The translations under genes and the position numbers were made by a program. 64,000 nt of DNA from CAVTWH01 sp963794685. GTDB lineage: Bacteria > Actinomycetota > Actinomycetes > Mycobacteriales > Micromonosporaceae. The DNA lies in contig CAWCFK010000013.1 in assembly GCA_963794685.1 (NCBI GenBank), positions 1 to 64,000 on the forward strand. Direction: 5' to 3'. Below are positions 52,369 to 62,370 of this stretch, in pieces. Positions within the stretch are counted from its first letter, which is position 1; each line of letters opens with the position of its first letter. The notes below the pieces were generated by a model that had not been told where the DNA came from, ran no database searches, and saw only the letters and a program-made list of their open reading frames with translations.

Positions 52369-53940
52369 TCAGAAGTCGTGGGCGCGGCGCAGCCGGCGGG
52401 GCCGGCCGTCGGGATCGGCGATGAGCCGGTACAGCGGACCGGCCAGCAGCCTGGTGCGGCGGGAGAGCCGGGGCGGCTGGTAGCGGCGTAGCCGGCCCGG
52501 CGGGCGCGGCCCGGTGGCGCCGGCGGCGTACCAGTCGTCGAGCGCCTGGGCGGCCTTGGCGAAGGCGGCGTAGAGGCCGGCCGGGGTGACCAGGTCGGCG
52601 TCGTCGCCGTCGGGGCGGCCCAGGTGCTCCCGGGCCAGCCGCAGGCGCAGGGCGCGACCGAAGCCGGTACCGCCGTCGGGCTGCACCACCGCGCAGGACA
52701 GCTCCGAGTCGTGCGTCCAGGAGCGCAGGTTGACGTTGTCCGAGCCGACCGAGGTCCACACGTCGTCCAGCACACACACCTTGGCGTGCACGTAGATCGG
52801 TACCCCGGCCGGGTTCTCGAGGCCGTAGACGGCGAACCGGTCCGGGGCGACCTCGGCCAACGCGGTCATCGCGTGCTTGCGCCCCAGGCTCTGCGCGGCG
52901 CCGGAGAGCCCGTCGGTGTCCGGGTGCAGCGGGACGACGGCGACCACGTGCAGTTCCGGCCGTTCGCGCAGGGCGGCGGCGAACAGCTCGGCGATCTGGG
53001 CCGACCACAGGTACTGGTCCTCCAGGTAGATCAGCTCGCGCGCCCGGCCCAGCGCGTGCCGGTACGCCCGGGCGATGCTGCGCTCCCCGCGCCGGGCGAA
53101 CGGGTATCCGCGCCGCCGGTAGGGGTACGTGCGCAGCACCTGTACCAGCAGGTCACCGGTGGGCGCCGGGTCGGGCTGCTGGGCCGGCACCGGGTCGGCC
53201 CGGGTGTCCTCCCGGTGCAGCGCGTCGGCGAGGCGGTGCACCGGGTTGCGGGTCAGCGGGCTGGGGTCGCACCAGCGCTCCCGGAAGGTGGCCTCCACGT
53301 CCCCCACGGCCGGTCCCCGGATGGCCAACTGCGCGTCGTGCCACGGGGGGCGGTCGCCGTACTCGTCGGCGATGCGCAGCGGCTGCGGGTCGCCGCGGTG
53401 GCTGGCGTCGTCCCGCCGGCTGTGGCACAGGTCGATGCCGCCGACGTAGGCGACGTCGCGTTCCGGGCGCCCCGGGTGGCGCAATACCACCATCTTCTGG
53501 TGGTGCGAGCCGCCGGCGCGTACCCGCATGTCCCGCAGGCACTCCCCACCGGCGGCCTCGATCTCGTCGCCCAGGTGGTCGTTCTCGGCGGCGCTGAACT
53601 GCAGCCGGTCCCAGTGCGAGCGCCAGATCAGGCCCTTGACGACCACGCCGCGCGTGGCGGCCTCGCAGAGCACCCGGGAGATCTCGCTGCCCGGCCCGTC
53701 CAGCCGCTCGTCCGGGTCGCCCCGCCAGTCGGTGAACAGCACCAGGTCACCGGCGCGGGTGGCGCGGATGCCGGCGAACAGCTCGGTGAAGTACTCGGCG
53801 CCGTGCACCAGCACCCGGACGTCGTTGCCGGCGGTGTAGGCCAGCCGGTCGGTGTGCCGGGTGTCGATCCGGGTGTCGGGATTGCCGCGCTGGTCGGCGC
53901 CGAGCAGCCAGCCGGCGCCGGGCGGTTGCTGCTCGGTCAC
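52369..53940 (-). CDS. Phospholipase D-like protein
   Basis: 523 codons, GTG start. Two HKD motifs: GGSHHQKMVVL (~residue 145) and HAKVCVLDDVWTSVGSDN (~400), with the second-half LYLEDQYLWS. It is cytoplasmic or peripheral; cardiolipin-synthase-like or a phospholipase/nuclease of the superfamily. The substrate cannot be fixed from sequence. Confidence 0.85.
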   Translation of the reverse strand: MTEQQPPGAGWLLGADQRGNPDTRIDTRHTDRLAYTAGNDVRVLVHGAEYFTELFAGIRATRAGDLVLFTDWRGDPDERLDGPGSEISRVLCEAATRGVVVKGLIWRSHWDRLQFSAAENDHLGDEIEAAGGECLRDMRVRAGGSHHQKMVVLRHPGRPERDVAYVGGIDLCHSRRDDASHRGDPQPLRIADEYGDRPPWHDAQLAIRGPAVGDVEATFRERWCDPSPLTRNPVHRLADALHREDTRADPVPAQQPDPAPTGDLLVQVLRTYPYRRRGYPFARRGERSIARAYRHALGRARELIYLEDQYLWSAQIAELFAAALRERPELHVVAVVPLHPDTDGLSGAAQSLGRKHAMTALAEVAPDRFAVYGLENPAGVPIYVHAKVCVLDDVWTSVGSDNVNLRSWTHDSELSCAVVQPDGGTGFGRALRLRLAREHLGRPDGDDADLVTPAGLYAAFAKAAQALDDWYAAGATGPRPPGRLRRYQPPRLSRRTRLLAGPLYRLIADPDGRPRRLRRAHDF

Positions 53941-53991
53941 CCCAGCGGTGTACCCCGCGCCGGGGGTGGGCGAAACGTGCCGGCCGGCCGG

Positions 53992-54351
53992 TCAGTTGGT
54001 ACCGGTGCTGCCGGCCGGCTCCGGGTCGGACTCCTCGGTGCCGGTCAGCAGGCCGGCGCTGCCCGTGGTGTGCAGCACCCGGGCCGGTTGACCAGTCAGG
54101 CCGCGTACCCGCAACCGCCCGTCGCGGGCGTGCATCCGCAGCCGTGCCCGCAGCAGCAGCCCCAGGCCGCCGGAGTCGATGAACTCCAGCTCGGCCGCGT
54201 CCAGGATGAGCAGCCGGCAGCCGGCGTCCATCAGGTCCCAGAGCTGTTCCTGCAGCGCGTCGACCGTCTCGAAGGTGAGGTCGCCGACGAGCGGGACGAC
54301 GATCCCGCCGTCCTCCGGCTTGTCCGCGGCCACCGGGCTCACCTCGGGCAC
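53992..54351 (-). CDS. STAS-domain protein
   Basis: 119 codons, GTG start. VVPLVGDLTFETVDALQEQLWDL, LILDAAELEFIDSGGLGLLLRARLRM: the anti-sigma antagonist fold with DSGG at the phospho-site. It stands alone; a kinase partner may be the RsbW-like protein at 27632 or one elsewhere. Confidence 0.8.
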   Translation of the reverse strand: MPEVSPVAADKPEDGGIVVPLVGDLTFETVDALQEQLWDLMDAGCRLLILDAAELEFIDSGGLGLLLRARLRMHARDGRLRVRGLTGQPARVLHTTGSAGLLTGTEESDPEPAGSTGTN

Positions 54352-54501
54352 CGCACAGCCGCACGCCGTCGTGGTGCACTCCGCAGCCGGCCCGGCGCGT
54401 CGGGCAGCTGGCCGACGCCGGTCACCACCGCCCGAGCCTGTACCACCCGGTCACCTTCTCACGAGCGCAGGAATGATGCACGCCGGGACGCCAGGGACGA
54501 C

Positions 54502-55398
54502 TCACGGCTCCTGGACGGCGAGCGTGGTCCATGCCCCGACGTGCACGGTGTCACCGCCGTGCAGGCGGGTCGGCGTGTGCGCGGGCAGCGGGTCGGTGCC
54601 GCCGTTGAGGTAGGTGCCGTTGGCCGAGTCGAGGTCCACCACGCTCCAGCCGCCGTCGGACTCGGCGACCAGCAGGGCGTGCGTGTGCGAGACGCCGACG
54701 TCCTCAGGCGGTCCGGTGAGGTCGATCTCCGGGGACACGCCGCGGGAGCGGCTGCGCCGCCCGATGAGCAGCTGTGGCCCGGCCAGCTCGAACACCCGCT
54801 GCGGGCAGTATGCCGGGAAGTTCACCTGGTCCGCGTCCGGCCCCCAGGAGGCCCGGGCCCGCTCGAAGTACTCGCGGTCCGCCCGCACCGTCACCCGCCA
54901 GCCGGCAGCCACCGGTCCGACCGGCCGGACCGGCAGGGCACCGGCACCGTTCGCCGGGACCGCCAACGGCGCCGCTGTCGGGCCGCCGGACGCGGCAGCA
55001 GGCCCGGCCGGAGCGGCGGAGCCGCCGGCAGAACCGTCCGGGCCGCCAGAGTCAGGCGCGGACCCGGTCGAGCCAGCGGCGGAAGTGGCGGATTCAGCCG
55101 GGCCGGCGGAACCAGTCCCGAGGTCGGCGGGGTCGCTCGAGGTGGCGGCGGCCAAGGGGGCGGCCGGCGGCGCCTCGGCGAGGAAGTCGTGCCCGCAGAC
55201 CTCGCAGAAACGGCCGGCGCGCGGGGTGGCGCAGTCGGGGCACGGTTCACCCGCGCCGTCCGGCGCGGTGGGGGACGCCATGGACGCGGCCGGCGACGAC
55301 GCGGGCGGCGGGGCCGGTCGGGCGCCGCCGATGGCCGCGCCGCACTCGTCGCAGTAATCGGTGGCGCTGGACTGGTGCCCCTTGGGACAGGTGACCAC
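54502..55398 (-). CDS. FHA-domain protein with double zinc ribbon
   Basis: 298 codons. N-terminal ribbons CPKGHQSSATDYCDECG and CPDCATPRAGRFCEVCG, an Ala/Gly/Pro/Ser linker (~75-165), then a C-terminal FHA domain (~205-298: LIGRRSRSRG, VSHTHALLV, LDSANGTYLNGG) which binds phosphothreonine. It is the last gene of the PknG operon, so it may be the kinase's substrate or readout in the manner of GarA/OdhI, though unlike those it carries ribbons. Confidence 0.85.
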   Translation of the reverse strand: MVTCPKGHQSSATDYCDECGAAIGGARPAPPPASSPAASMASPTAPDGAGEPCPDCATPRAGRFCEVCGHDFLAEAPPAAPLAAATSSDPADLGTGSAGPAESATSAAGSTGSAPDSGGPDGSAGGSAAPAGPAAASGGPTAAPLAVPANGAGALPVRPVGPVAAGWRVTVRADREYFERARASWGPDADQVNFPAYCPQRVFELAGPQLLIGRRSRSRGVSPEIDLTGPPEDVGVSHTHALLVAESDGGWSVVDLDSANGTYLNGGTDPLPAHTPTRLHGGDTVHVGAWTTLAVQEP

Positions 55399-55411
55399 TG
55401 CCGGACCCCTC

Positions 55412-56692
55412 TCAGCCCTGCTTGACCCGGACGGTCTTGACCGACCGTACGTTGGCCAGCTCCGCGTCGACGCCCTCGACCTGCTGCTTGAGCCGCACCG
55501 TACCGGTCGGCGCGTCCACCACGTCGACCACCTTGGCCAGCAGCTTGGCGGTGTCGGTGTGGCCGGACTCGGTGGCCAGCTGCACCGCGCGGCCGAGCTT
55601 CGCGGTGGCGGTCTCGGTGTCGCCGGAGTCCCGGGCGGCCAGCCCCTCCTGGATCGCCTCGGCCAGCTCGGCCTGGCCGGTGTAGTGCGCCACCCGGGGG
55701 TTGATCTTCGTGGAGAGCGCGGTGTCGTCGGTCCAGTGCGCCAGTACCAGCGACTGGGCGAACACCTGGTCACCGGAGACCAGGCTGACCCGGGCGGCCA
55801 GCATCTCCTCGCCGACGCCGCCGGCCGGTACCTCGATCGAGACGTGGTAGTCGCGGCTCTCCGCGCCCCACGAACCGAGCGGGTAGTCGCCGATCCGCGC
55901 GCTCACCTCGCGGCGCCGCCCGGTCAGGTCCTCGACGTGCGGGAAGGCCTGCTTGACGAAGCGGATGACGGCGCCGGCCGGGGTCCACAGCCGCAGCGCC
56001 ACCTCGGCCACCGCCTTGCCCATGGCGGCCTGCGTCATCTGCCGGAAGTCCTCGGCCAGCCCGGCCGGGTCGGGCAGCCCGTCGGCGGTACCCAGCAGCG
56101 CCGAGGCGATCTGACGCAGCTCGGTACCGCTCCAGTCGGCGCCGACGCCCCGGCTGTCGCAGACGAACCGGCCCTGGCACTGCTGCAGCACCGTGGCCAG
56201 CTGCTGCGGCGTCTCGTGCTGGTTGCGCCCGTCGGTGAGCAGGATGGCGTGCTTGACCTGGGCCGGCGAGCTGGCGAACAGGTAGTTGGCGAGGTTCAGC
56301 CACTTGCCCATGGCTGTCCCGCCGAATGGGCGCAGGCCCTGGACAACGGCCTTGGCCTGGGCCCGGGTCTGCGCGTTGGCCGGCACCAGGGCCGGCTGAG
56401 GGGGGTAGGCCATGGCCGCCTCGGCCTGCCCGGCGATGACCGCGAACAGCACCCCGTCGCGCAGGCTGTCGATGGCCGCCACGCACGCCCGCTTCGCCTC
56501 GCTCATCTTCGTGGCCGGGCTGGCCATCGAGCCGGACACGTCGACCATGATGACCACCGCACTGGTCGGCGCCGCAGCGGGCGTGGCCGCGCCGGTCGCG
56601 GTGACCGTGACGACCGCGTCGACGGTGGCGCCGCCGGCCGGCAGGTACTGGTTCTGGAACACCTCGGCGGTGAACGTGGGCTGGTCGGTCAT
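55412..56692 (-). CDS. VWA-domain protein
   Basis: 426 codons. VWA domain ~40-215 with a complete MIDAS site (VDVSGSMAS, GGTAMG, LTDGRNQ), then a beta-sandwich (~225-340) and a helical end. Cytoplasmic. It is coupled by overlap to the PP2C gene and probably acts as a scaffold or effector of the phosphorylation module. Confidence 0.85.
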   Translation of the reverse strand: MTDQPTFTAEVFQNQYLPAGGATVDAVVTVTATGAATPAAAPTSAVVIMVDVSGSMASPATKMSEAKRACVAAIDSLRDGVLFAVIAGQAEAAMAYPPQPALVPANAQTRAQAKAVVQGLRPFGGTAMGKWLNLANYLFASSPAQVKHAILLTDGRNQHETPQQLATVLQQCQGRFVCDSRGVGADWSGTELRQIASALLGTADGLPDPAGLAEDFRQMTQAAMGKAVAEVALRLWTPAGAVIRFVKQAFPHVEDLTGRRREVSARIGDYPLGSWGAESRDYHVSIEVPAGGVGEEMLAARVSLVSGDQVFAQSLVLAHWTDDTALSTKINPRVAHYTGQAELAEAIQEGLAARDSGDTETATAKLGRAVQLATESGHTDTAKLLAKVVDVVDAPTGTVRLKQQVEGVDAELANVRSVKTVRVKQG

Positions 56693-57759
56693 CACTGCTC
56701 CTGGACTGGGTCGGCCGGCGGGGTGGTGGAGGCGTCGGGGGGCGACCAGGGTACGACGGCGACGGTGACGTTGTCCGCGCCCCCGGCGTCCAGGGCGAGC
56801 TGGACCAGGGCGGAGGCCACGGCGGCCGGTTCGGCGTCGGGGACCACGGCGGCCAGCTGGGCCGGCTCGGGGTAGTAGCGGAACAGCCCGTCGCTGACCA
56901 CCAGGATCCGTCCGGGGCCGGCCGGGGTGAAGCTGCGCAGGTGCGCTTCGGTGTCCCGGGCGTCGCTGCCCAGCCACCGGGTCAGCGCCCCGGCGTGGTC
57001 CGGCACCGGCTGGCCGTCGGGGAACCGGCCGGGTACCGCGTCGTCCACCGTGAGCTGTTCGGCGGCCCCGGCGGCGGGTACCCAGTAGGCGCGGCTGTCC
57101 CCCACCCAGCCCACGGTAACCACCGCGCGCTCGACCACCGCGCAGACGAACGTGGAGCTGGGCGGGTTGGCCGGCGGCTGGCTGCCGGCCGTCAGCGTGA
57201 CGGCGGCCTGCGCGGCCCGGGCGGCGGCGCCGATCGCCGCCCCGGCCGCCTGGCCCGCCTCCAGCCCGTCGACCAGCGCCGGCAGGGCCGCGTCCACGGC
57301 CGCGTGCGAGGCGGCGTCGGCTCTTGTGGACGAGCCCACCCCGTCGCAGACCAGGGCCACCCGGTGCGCCGGCAGCACCGCCAGGCCCAGGGCGTCCTCG
57401 TTGCGGGCGGTACGCCGGCCCCGGTCACTGACCCCGGCCGCCCCGGGCAGCGCCAGCTCGCTGTGCTCCCCGGCGACCGGGCGGCGCTGCCCGCAGCCCT
57501 CGCAGTACCCCTCGGCGCCGAAGACGTCCCCGCCGCAGCCCGGGCAGGCCGGCGTCGCGGCGGACGAGGAGACCCAGCGCGGCGGTGCGTCCGGCCCGGC
57601 CAGCGCCGTTGCTCGCGGCGCCGGGGCGACCGGCGATGCTCCGGCCGGGACGGCCCGTGACTCGCCGACCGGGGCGGCGAGTTCCTGCCCGCACGCCTCG
57701 CAGTAGACGTCACCCGACCCGGCGGCGGCCCCGCACGCGGGGCACTGGTCGACGGCCAT
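56692..57759 (-). CDS. PP2C phosphatase with zinc ribbons
   Basis: 355 codons. Two ribbons (CPACGAAAGSGDVYCEACG and CPGCGGDVFGAEGYCEGCG), then PP2C (~110-350: VSDRGRRTARNEDALG, LVCDGVGSS, VGDSRAYWV, VVSDGLFRYY, GGADNVTVAVV) with the metal aspartates. It should reverse PknG phosphorylation. ATG overlaps the PknG stop by one base. Confidence 0.9.
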   Translation of the reverse strand: MAVDQCPACGAAAGSGDVYCEACGQELAAPVGESRAVPAGASPVAPAPRATALAGPDAPPRWVSSSAATPACPGCGGDVFGAEGYCEGCGQRRPVAGEHSELALPGAAGVSDRGRRTARNEDALGLAVLPAHRVALVCDGVGSSTRADAASHAAVDAALPALVDGLEAGQAAGAAIGAAARAAQAAVTLTAGSQPPANPPSSTFVCAVVERAVVTVGWVGDSRAYWVPAAGAAEQLTVDDAVPGRFPDGQPVPDHAGALTRWLGSDARDTEAHLRSFTPAGPGRILVVSDGLFRYYPEPAQLAAVVPDAEPAAVASALVQLALDAGGADNVTVAVVPWSPPDASTTPPADPVQEQ

Positions 57760-60170
57760 CAGACCAGCGTCCGGGGGCGGACGGCGTTGGCCTGGTCGAC
57801 CAGCGCCCAGCGGGCCGGCGCCTGGGTCTCCAGGCTGGCCAGGGTGCGGTAGGCGCGTTCCAGGCCGAGGCGGATGTCGCGCTCCTGCAGGGCGGCGCCG
57901 AGGAACCGGGCGCCGGCCGGGGCCGGGGCGGTGGCGCCACCGGCGAGCCAGTCCAGCGCGGCGTGCAGCATCTCGGCGGCCAACGCCGCGCGGCGCTGCT
58001 GATCCAGCCGGATGCCTTCCAGCCGGCGGGACGCGCCGACCAGGTCCGCCTCGCTGGGCGCCCCGGCCGCCCGGTCCAGGGCGGCGCGGACCGCCGCCAC
58101 CTGGGCGGCCACGTGGTGGCTTGAGCTGTCCGGTACCTCGTCGAGGACGGCCTGCGCGGTGGCCCGGTCGCCGCTGGCCAGCAGCGCCCGGGCCAGGCCG
58201 AAGGCGGCGCTGACGTAGCTGTGGTCGACCCGCCAGACGTGCAGGTAGCGCCGGCCGGCGCCGTCCCGGTCGCCGGTCAGCTCGGCGGCGGCGGCCAGGG
58301 CCAGTTGGGCCGCGGGCTCGCCGGGCAGGGCGGCGTAGACCGCGTCGAAGGCGGCGTGCGCCTGCTGCGGGCGGCCGGCGGCCAGCGCCACCAGGCCGGC
58401 GTACCAGTGCTGGCGCCACTCCCCCGCGACCTGCGGGACGTTGCCGAGTTCGGCGAGCGCGGCGTCGGTGTCACCGAGGTCGATGAGGGCGCGTACCAGC
58501 CGCAGGGTCACCTCGACGGTGGGCTGTGGCGCGCGGCGCAGCGCCTCCACCGTGGCGACCGGATCGGTTCCGCCGACCGTGGCGAGGAAACCGGCGGCCG
58601 GGTCGGCCGGGTCGACCAGCGGCAGCGGCAGCGCGGCGGCCACCGAGGGGCCGGACAGGCCGGCCTCGGCGGCGCCGGTGGCCACCGCGCCGAACGCGCC
58701 GACCAGGCCGGGAGTGGCCGGGGTCGGGCCGGGGCGGCCACGCTGCGCGGGGACCGGGCTGGGCAGCGGCGGTGTGGCGGCCGGGGCGCCGGTGACCGCG
58801 GTGCCGAAGGCCCGCCGCTCCGGGGTGAACACGGTGGAGATGCCCGGCCGCGGCCGGCCGTCGGCCACCGCCAGGACCTCGCGCAGCACGCCGAGGGCCT
58901 GCTCGGCCAGCTCACCGGCCGAGCCGAAGCGCTGCAGCGGATCCGGGTGGGTGGCCCGCAGCAGCAGCCGGTGGTAGGACTCCTGCTCGCGCAGCAGCGG
59001 CACGTCCGCCGGCGGCGGTAGGGCGTTGGCGTAGGTGGTGGAGAAGCCGGTGAAGGTGAACGACAGCACCGCCAGTGCCCGACCCACCGTGTAGATGTCG
59101 GAGGCCACCGAGGCGCCCCGGGTGGCCAGCTCCGGCGCCTGGTAGCCGGGGGTACCCCACAGCGGCGAGGCCTGGTCGTCCATCCGGCGTACCGCGCCCA
59201 GGTCGATCAGCTTGAGCTGCTCCTCGGCGTGGATCACATTGTCCGGCTTGAAGTCGCAGAAGAGCAGGCCGCGCTCGTGCAGGTAGCCCAGCGCGGGGAG
59301 CACCTCGATGCCGTAGGCGAGCACCTGGTCCAGCGGGAGCGGGGCGCGCCGGCCGTCCGGGCCGAGGTGGGACAGGGCCAGGTCCTTGAGTGACCGGCCG
59401 CCGACGTACTCCATGACGATGTAGCCGACGTTCTCGCCGGTATCCGGGTCGGGGTGCTCGACCAGGTCGTGGATCTTGACGATGTTCGGGTGGTCCACCT
59501 CGACCAGGAAGCGGCGCTCCGCCACGGCGGCGGCCAGCGCGTCCGGGTCACCGGAGTTGAGCAGCCCCTTGAGCACCACCCAGCGGTCCGCGCCGGAGGC
59601 CGAGATGTTGCGGTCCCGGGCCAGGTAGATCCAGCCCAGGCCGCCGTGCGCGAGCGCGCCGAGGATCTCGTACCGGCCGTCCACCCGGTCACCCGGGGAC
59701 AGCTTCGGGCGGAAGTTGAACGGCGTGCGGTCCTTCGGGCAGAAGCCCTGGACCCGGCCCGGGCGCCCGTCGCGGCCCCGGCCGACCGGCTCGCCGCAGC
59801 GCGCGCAGACCCGGTGCGACTCGGGCACCTGCGGATCCTTCAGCACCGCGCCGGCCGGGTCGCGCAGCGGCACCGGCGGCACCGCCACCAGGTTGGCGCC
59901 GAGCCGGCCGCGCCCGCCGGTACGGCTGCGCCCGCTGCGTCCGGTACTGCCCGCCCCGCCCAGCCCCGCCCCGGTCACCCCGGTGAACCCGCCGGTGGTC
60001 ACCGCGGACAGGCCGGTACCGCCGGAGCCGGCCGCGACCGAGCCGGCGAAGGCAGCAGCGCCGGCGGGTGCGGTGGCCGGCGCCTTGTGCCCGCACTCGT
60101 CGCAGTAGCCGTCGGCGGCGTAGTGGCCGGCGCAGCCGGGGCGCTGGCAGGCGGCGGTGGACGCGGTCAC
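57759..60170 (-). CDS. pknG: PknG-type serine/threonine protein kinase
   Basis: About 803 codons, GTG start. Order: an N-terminal zinc ribbon (CQRPGCAGHYAADGYCDECG), a Gly-rich linker, the rubredoxin-like metal site (CARCGEPVGRGRD ... GFCPKDRTPF), the kinase (~165-430: GALAHGGLGWIYLA, VVLKGLL, CDFKPDNVI, KLIDLGAVRR; the HRD Arg is absent, as in PknG), then TPR repeats (~500-790). It is the central kinase of a nutrient-sensing operon. The extra N-terminal ribbon is not in the mycobacterial protein. Confidence 0.9.
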   Translation of the reverse strand: MTASTAACQRPGCAGHYAADGYCDECGHKAPATAPAGAAAFAGSVAAGSGGTGLSAVTTGGFTGVTGAGLGGAGSTGRSGRSRTGGRGRLGANLVAVPPVPLRDPAGAVLKDPQVPESHRVCARCGEPVGRGRDGRPGRVQGFCPKDRTPFNFRPKLSPGDRVDGRYEILGALAHGGLGWIYLARDRNISASGADRWVVLKGLLNSGDPDALAAAVAERRFLVEVDHPNIVKIHDLVEHPDPDTGENVGYIVMEYVGGRSLKDLALSHLGPDGRRAPLPLDQVLAYGIEVLPALGYLHERGLLFCDFKPDNVIHAEEQLKLIDLGAVRRMDDQASPLWGTPGYQAPELATRGASVASDIYTVGRALAVLSFTFTGFSTTYANALPPPADVPLLREQESYHRLLLRATHPDPLQRFGSAGELAEQALGVLREVLAVADGRPRPGISTVFTPERRAFGTAVTGAPAATPPLPSPVPAQRGRPGPTPATPGLVGAFGAVATGAAEAGLSGPSVAAALPLPLVDPADPAAGFLATVGGTDPVATVEALRRAPQPTVEVTLRLVRALIDLGDTDAALAELGNVPQVAGEWRQHWYAGLVALAAGRPQQAHAAFDAVYAALPGEPAAQLALAAAAELTGDRDGAGRRYLHVWRVDHSYVSAAFGLARALLASGDRATAQAVLDEVPDSSSHHVAAQVAAVRAALDRAAGAPSEADLVGASRRLEGIRLDQQRRAALAAEMLHAALDWLAGGATAPAPAGARFLGAALQERDIRLGLERAYRTLASLETQAPARWALVDQANAVRPRTLV

Positions 60171-61417
60171 GGGGTGCCTCCTGGGTGGTCGCCGGCCGGC
60201 CGGGCCCCGGGCGCCGGGGCGTCCGAGCGCAGCACGGTCAGCACGGTGTTGACGGCCTGCTGGTAGTCGTAGACGGCGCGGGTGGCGGCGCGCAGGTCGC
60301 ACGGGGCGGTGAAGAGCAGCGTCTCGGCGCGCCGGTACGCCTCGCCCAGCTCCTCCTGCTCGGCCAGCCCCTGCTGGGCGGCCTTGGCCTGGTAGGCGCG
60401 CAGCCGGCCGCGCAGCTCCTCGCGGCGGGCGAGCAGCCCGTCGGCCAGCTCCCGCTGCCGGGCGGCGTGGGCGCCGGCCTGGCGGACCGACTCCTCCACT
60501 GTGGACAGCTCGTCGGCGAGCCGGCCCCAGGCCCGCTCGTGGCGCAGCCGGTCCAGCTCGGCCAGCCGGGCGCGCAGCACCGGGGCGGCGGCCGGCGGCG
60601 TGCCCAGCCCCGGGTCGGCGATCTTCTCGGCCGCCCGCTGCTGGGCGGCGACCACCGCGGCTTCGGCCGCGGCGAGCTGGTCCAGGCCGGTGCCCAGGGC
60701 GGCGACCCGCTGCGGGTAGCCGTCGCGCAGCCCGGCCAGGGTACGCAGCCGCTGCTGCGCGGCGTCCACCTCGCTGGACAGGTTGGCCAGCGCCGGGCCG
60801 GGGCCGTCCCGTCGGGCGCCGCCCGCGGCGGCCAACGGGTCGCCCAGCTCGACTGCGCTGACCTGGGACAGCTCGTCGCGCAGCCGCTGGGCCAGGGCGT
60901 CCTCGCCCAGCTCGGTGGCGAGGGTGGCGGCGGCGTCCACCCGTTCGGTGAGCGGGGCGATCCGGCCGGCCACCACCGTCCAGGCGGCGTCCACCTCGGC
61001 CAGGTGCGCGGCGACCGTGCCGGCGCGATGCTCCAGCTGCCGGGTCAGCTCGGTGACCGTCAGCCGGCTGGCGACCGGGGCGCCGCCGTCCACCGGCATG
61101 CCGGCGGCGTCCAGCGACAGGATCGGCTGGCGCAGCAGCACATCCAGTTCGGCCAGCTCGGCCTCGGACGGCCGGCGCCCGGCCAGTGGCGCGCGTACCT
61201 GCTCCAACACGGTGCCGAACAGGGTGAAGTAGGCCCAGAGCCGGTCCACCTCGGGCAGCAGCGCGGTGGCCCGTTCCCTGGTGGCGCCGGTCAGGGTGGT
61301 GCCGCGCAGCAGCCCGAGCGCGGGGTGCGCGTCGATGGCGTACACCGCCGTGGCGACCCGGTCGTGCGCGGCGGTGAGCCCGACCAGTTCGCGCTCGGCC
61401 TGGTCCCTGGTGATCAC
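60167..61417 (-). CDS. Coiled-coil protein of the PknG operon
   Basis: 416 codons from GTG 61417, overlapping GlnH's stop. It is mostly helical with long coiled-coil regions (LASEVDAAQQRLRTLAGLRDGYPQRVAAL-type heptads, TVEESVRQAGAHAARQRELADGLL). No signal peptide, so cytoplasmic. It is not present in the mycobacterial glnX-glnH-pknG operon and may be an adaptor between membrane sensor and kinase. Confidence 0.65.
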   Translation of the reverse strand: MITRDQAERELVGLTAAHDRVATAVYAIDAHPALGLLRGTTLTGATRERATALLPEVDRLWAYFTLFGTVLEQVRAPLAGRRPSEAELAELDVLLRQPILSLDAAGMPVDGGAPVASRLTVTELTRQLEHRAGTVAAHLAEVDAAWTVVAGRIAPLTERVDAAATLATELGEDALAQRLRDELSQVSAVELGDPLAAAGGARRDGPGPALANLSSEVDAAQQRLRTLAGLRDGYPQRVAALGTGLDQLAAAEAAVVAAQQRAAEKIADPGLGTPPAAAPVLRARLAELDRLRHERAWGRLADELSTVEESVRQAGAHAARQRELADGLLARREELRGRLRAYQAKAAQQGLAEQEELGEAYRRAETLLFTAPCDLRAATRAVYDYQQAVNTVLTVLRSDAPAPGARPAGDHPGGTP

Positions 61418-62370
61418 TTGGCCGGCCCGTACCGGGCGGCCGGGGGCGCGGGCGCGGCGCCGCCCAGCCACTTGGTGTAGATCGACGCCCAGGTGCCGTC
61501 GGCGCGGATGCGCTCCAGCACCCCGTTGACGAAGCGGACCAGCTCAGGAGCCTGCTTGGCGATCGCGATGCCGTACGGCTCGGCGGTGAACTTCTCCCCC
61601 ACCAGGTGCAGGTTGGGGTCCTGGGCGGCCATCCCGGCCAGGATGGTGTCGTCGGTGGAGATCGCCTCCACCTGGCCCTGCTGCAGCAGCACCAGGCAGT
61701 CGGTCCAGTCGGCCACCGCCACCGGCACCGGCTTCGACGGTGCCGCCGCGATGTTGGTGATCGAGGTGCTGCCGGCCGCCGCGCACACCTTCTTGCCGCC
61801 GAGGTCGGCGATGCCCTGGTACGGCGAGGTCTTGGCCACCAGGACGCGCTGCCCGGCGTCGTAGTAGTCGGTGGAGAAGCTGACCTGCTTCCACCGGGCG
61901 CAGTTGATGGTCATGGTGTCCACCACGATGTCCACCTTGCGGTCGACCAGGTACGGGATGCGCTGCGCCGAGGTGATCGCCACCAGCTGGATCTTGTTCG
62001 GGTCGCCCAGGATCGCGGCCGCCACCTGGCGGGCGATGTCGATGTCGAAGCCGACGATCTCGCTGGTCGTGGCGTCCCGGAAGCCGAACAGGTAGGTGTT
62101 CTGGTCGACGCCGACCTTGAGCCGACCCTGCTGTCGGATGGCGTCGACGGCACCGACGACGCTGCTGGCCGGGCTGAGGCTGGCCAGCGGGTCGCAGCTG
62201 GTGTCGCCGGCCGCGCCGCTGGGGATCACCGCCGGGTCCTGCACGCCGTCGGGCCGGGGCGGCGCGAAGGACGGGGCGCCGGCCGACGGCGCGCCCGCGG
62301 TGGCGCCGCAGCCGGCCAGCAGGGCGGTCGCCGCAGCGAGGGCGAGGGCGAGGCTGCGTGTCCTGGTCAT
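61414..62370 (-). CDS. glnH: GlnH-type glutamate/aspartate-binding lipoprotein
   Basis: 318 codons. Lipobox (ALLAGC). Periplasmic binding protein of cluster 3 (VGVDQNTYLFGFRDATTSEIVGFDIDIARQVAAAILG split, KVDIVVDTMTINCARWKQVSFSTDYYDAG, DTILAGMAAQDPNLHLVGE). No permease or ATPase follows, so it is a sensor, as for mycobacterial GlnH. Confidence 0.9.
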   Translation of the reverse strand: MTRTRSLALALAAATALLAGCGATAGAPSAGAPSFAPPRPDGVQDPAVIPSGAAGDTSCDPLASLSPASSVVGAVDAIRQQGRLKVGVDQNTYLFGFRDATTSEIVGFDIDIARQVAAAILGDPNKIQLVAITSAQRIPYLVDRKVDIVVDTMTINCARWKQVSFSTDYYDAGQRVLVAKTSPYQGIADLGGKKVCAAAGSTSITNIAAAPSKPVPVAVADWTDCLVLLQQGQVEAISTDDTILAGMAAQDPNLHLVGEKFTAEPYGIAIAKQAPELVRFVNGVLERIRADGTWASIYTKWLGGAAPAPPAARYGPAK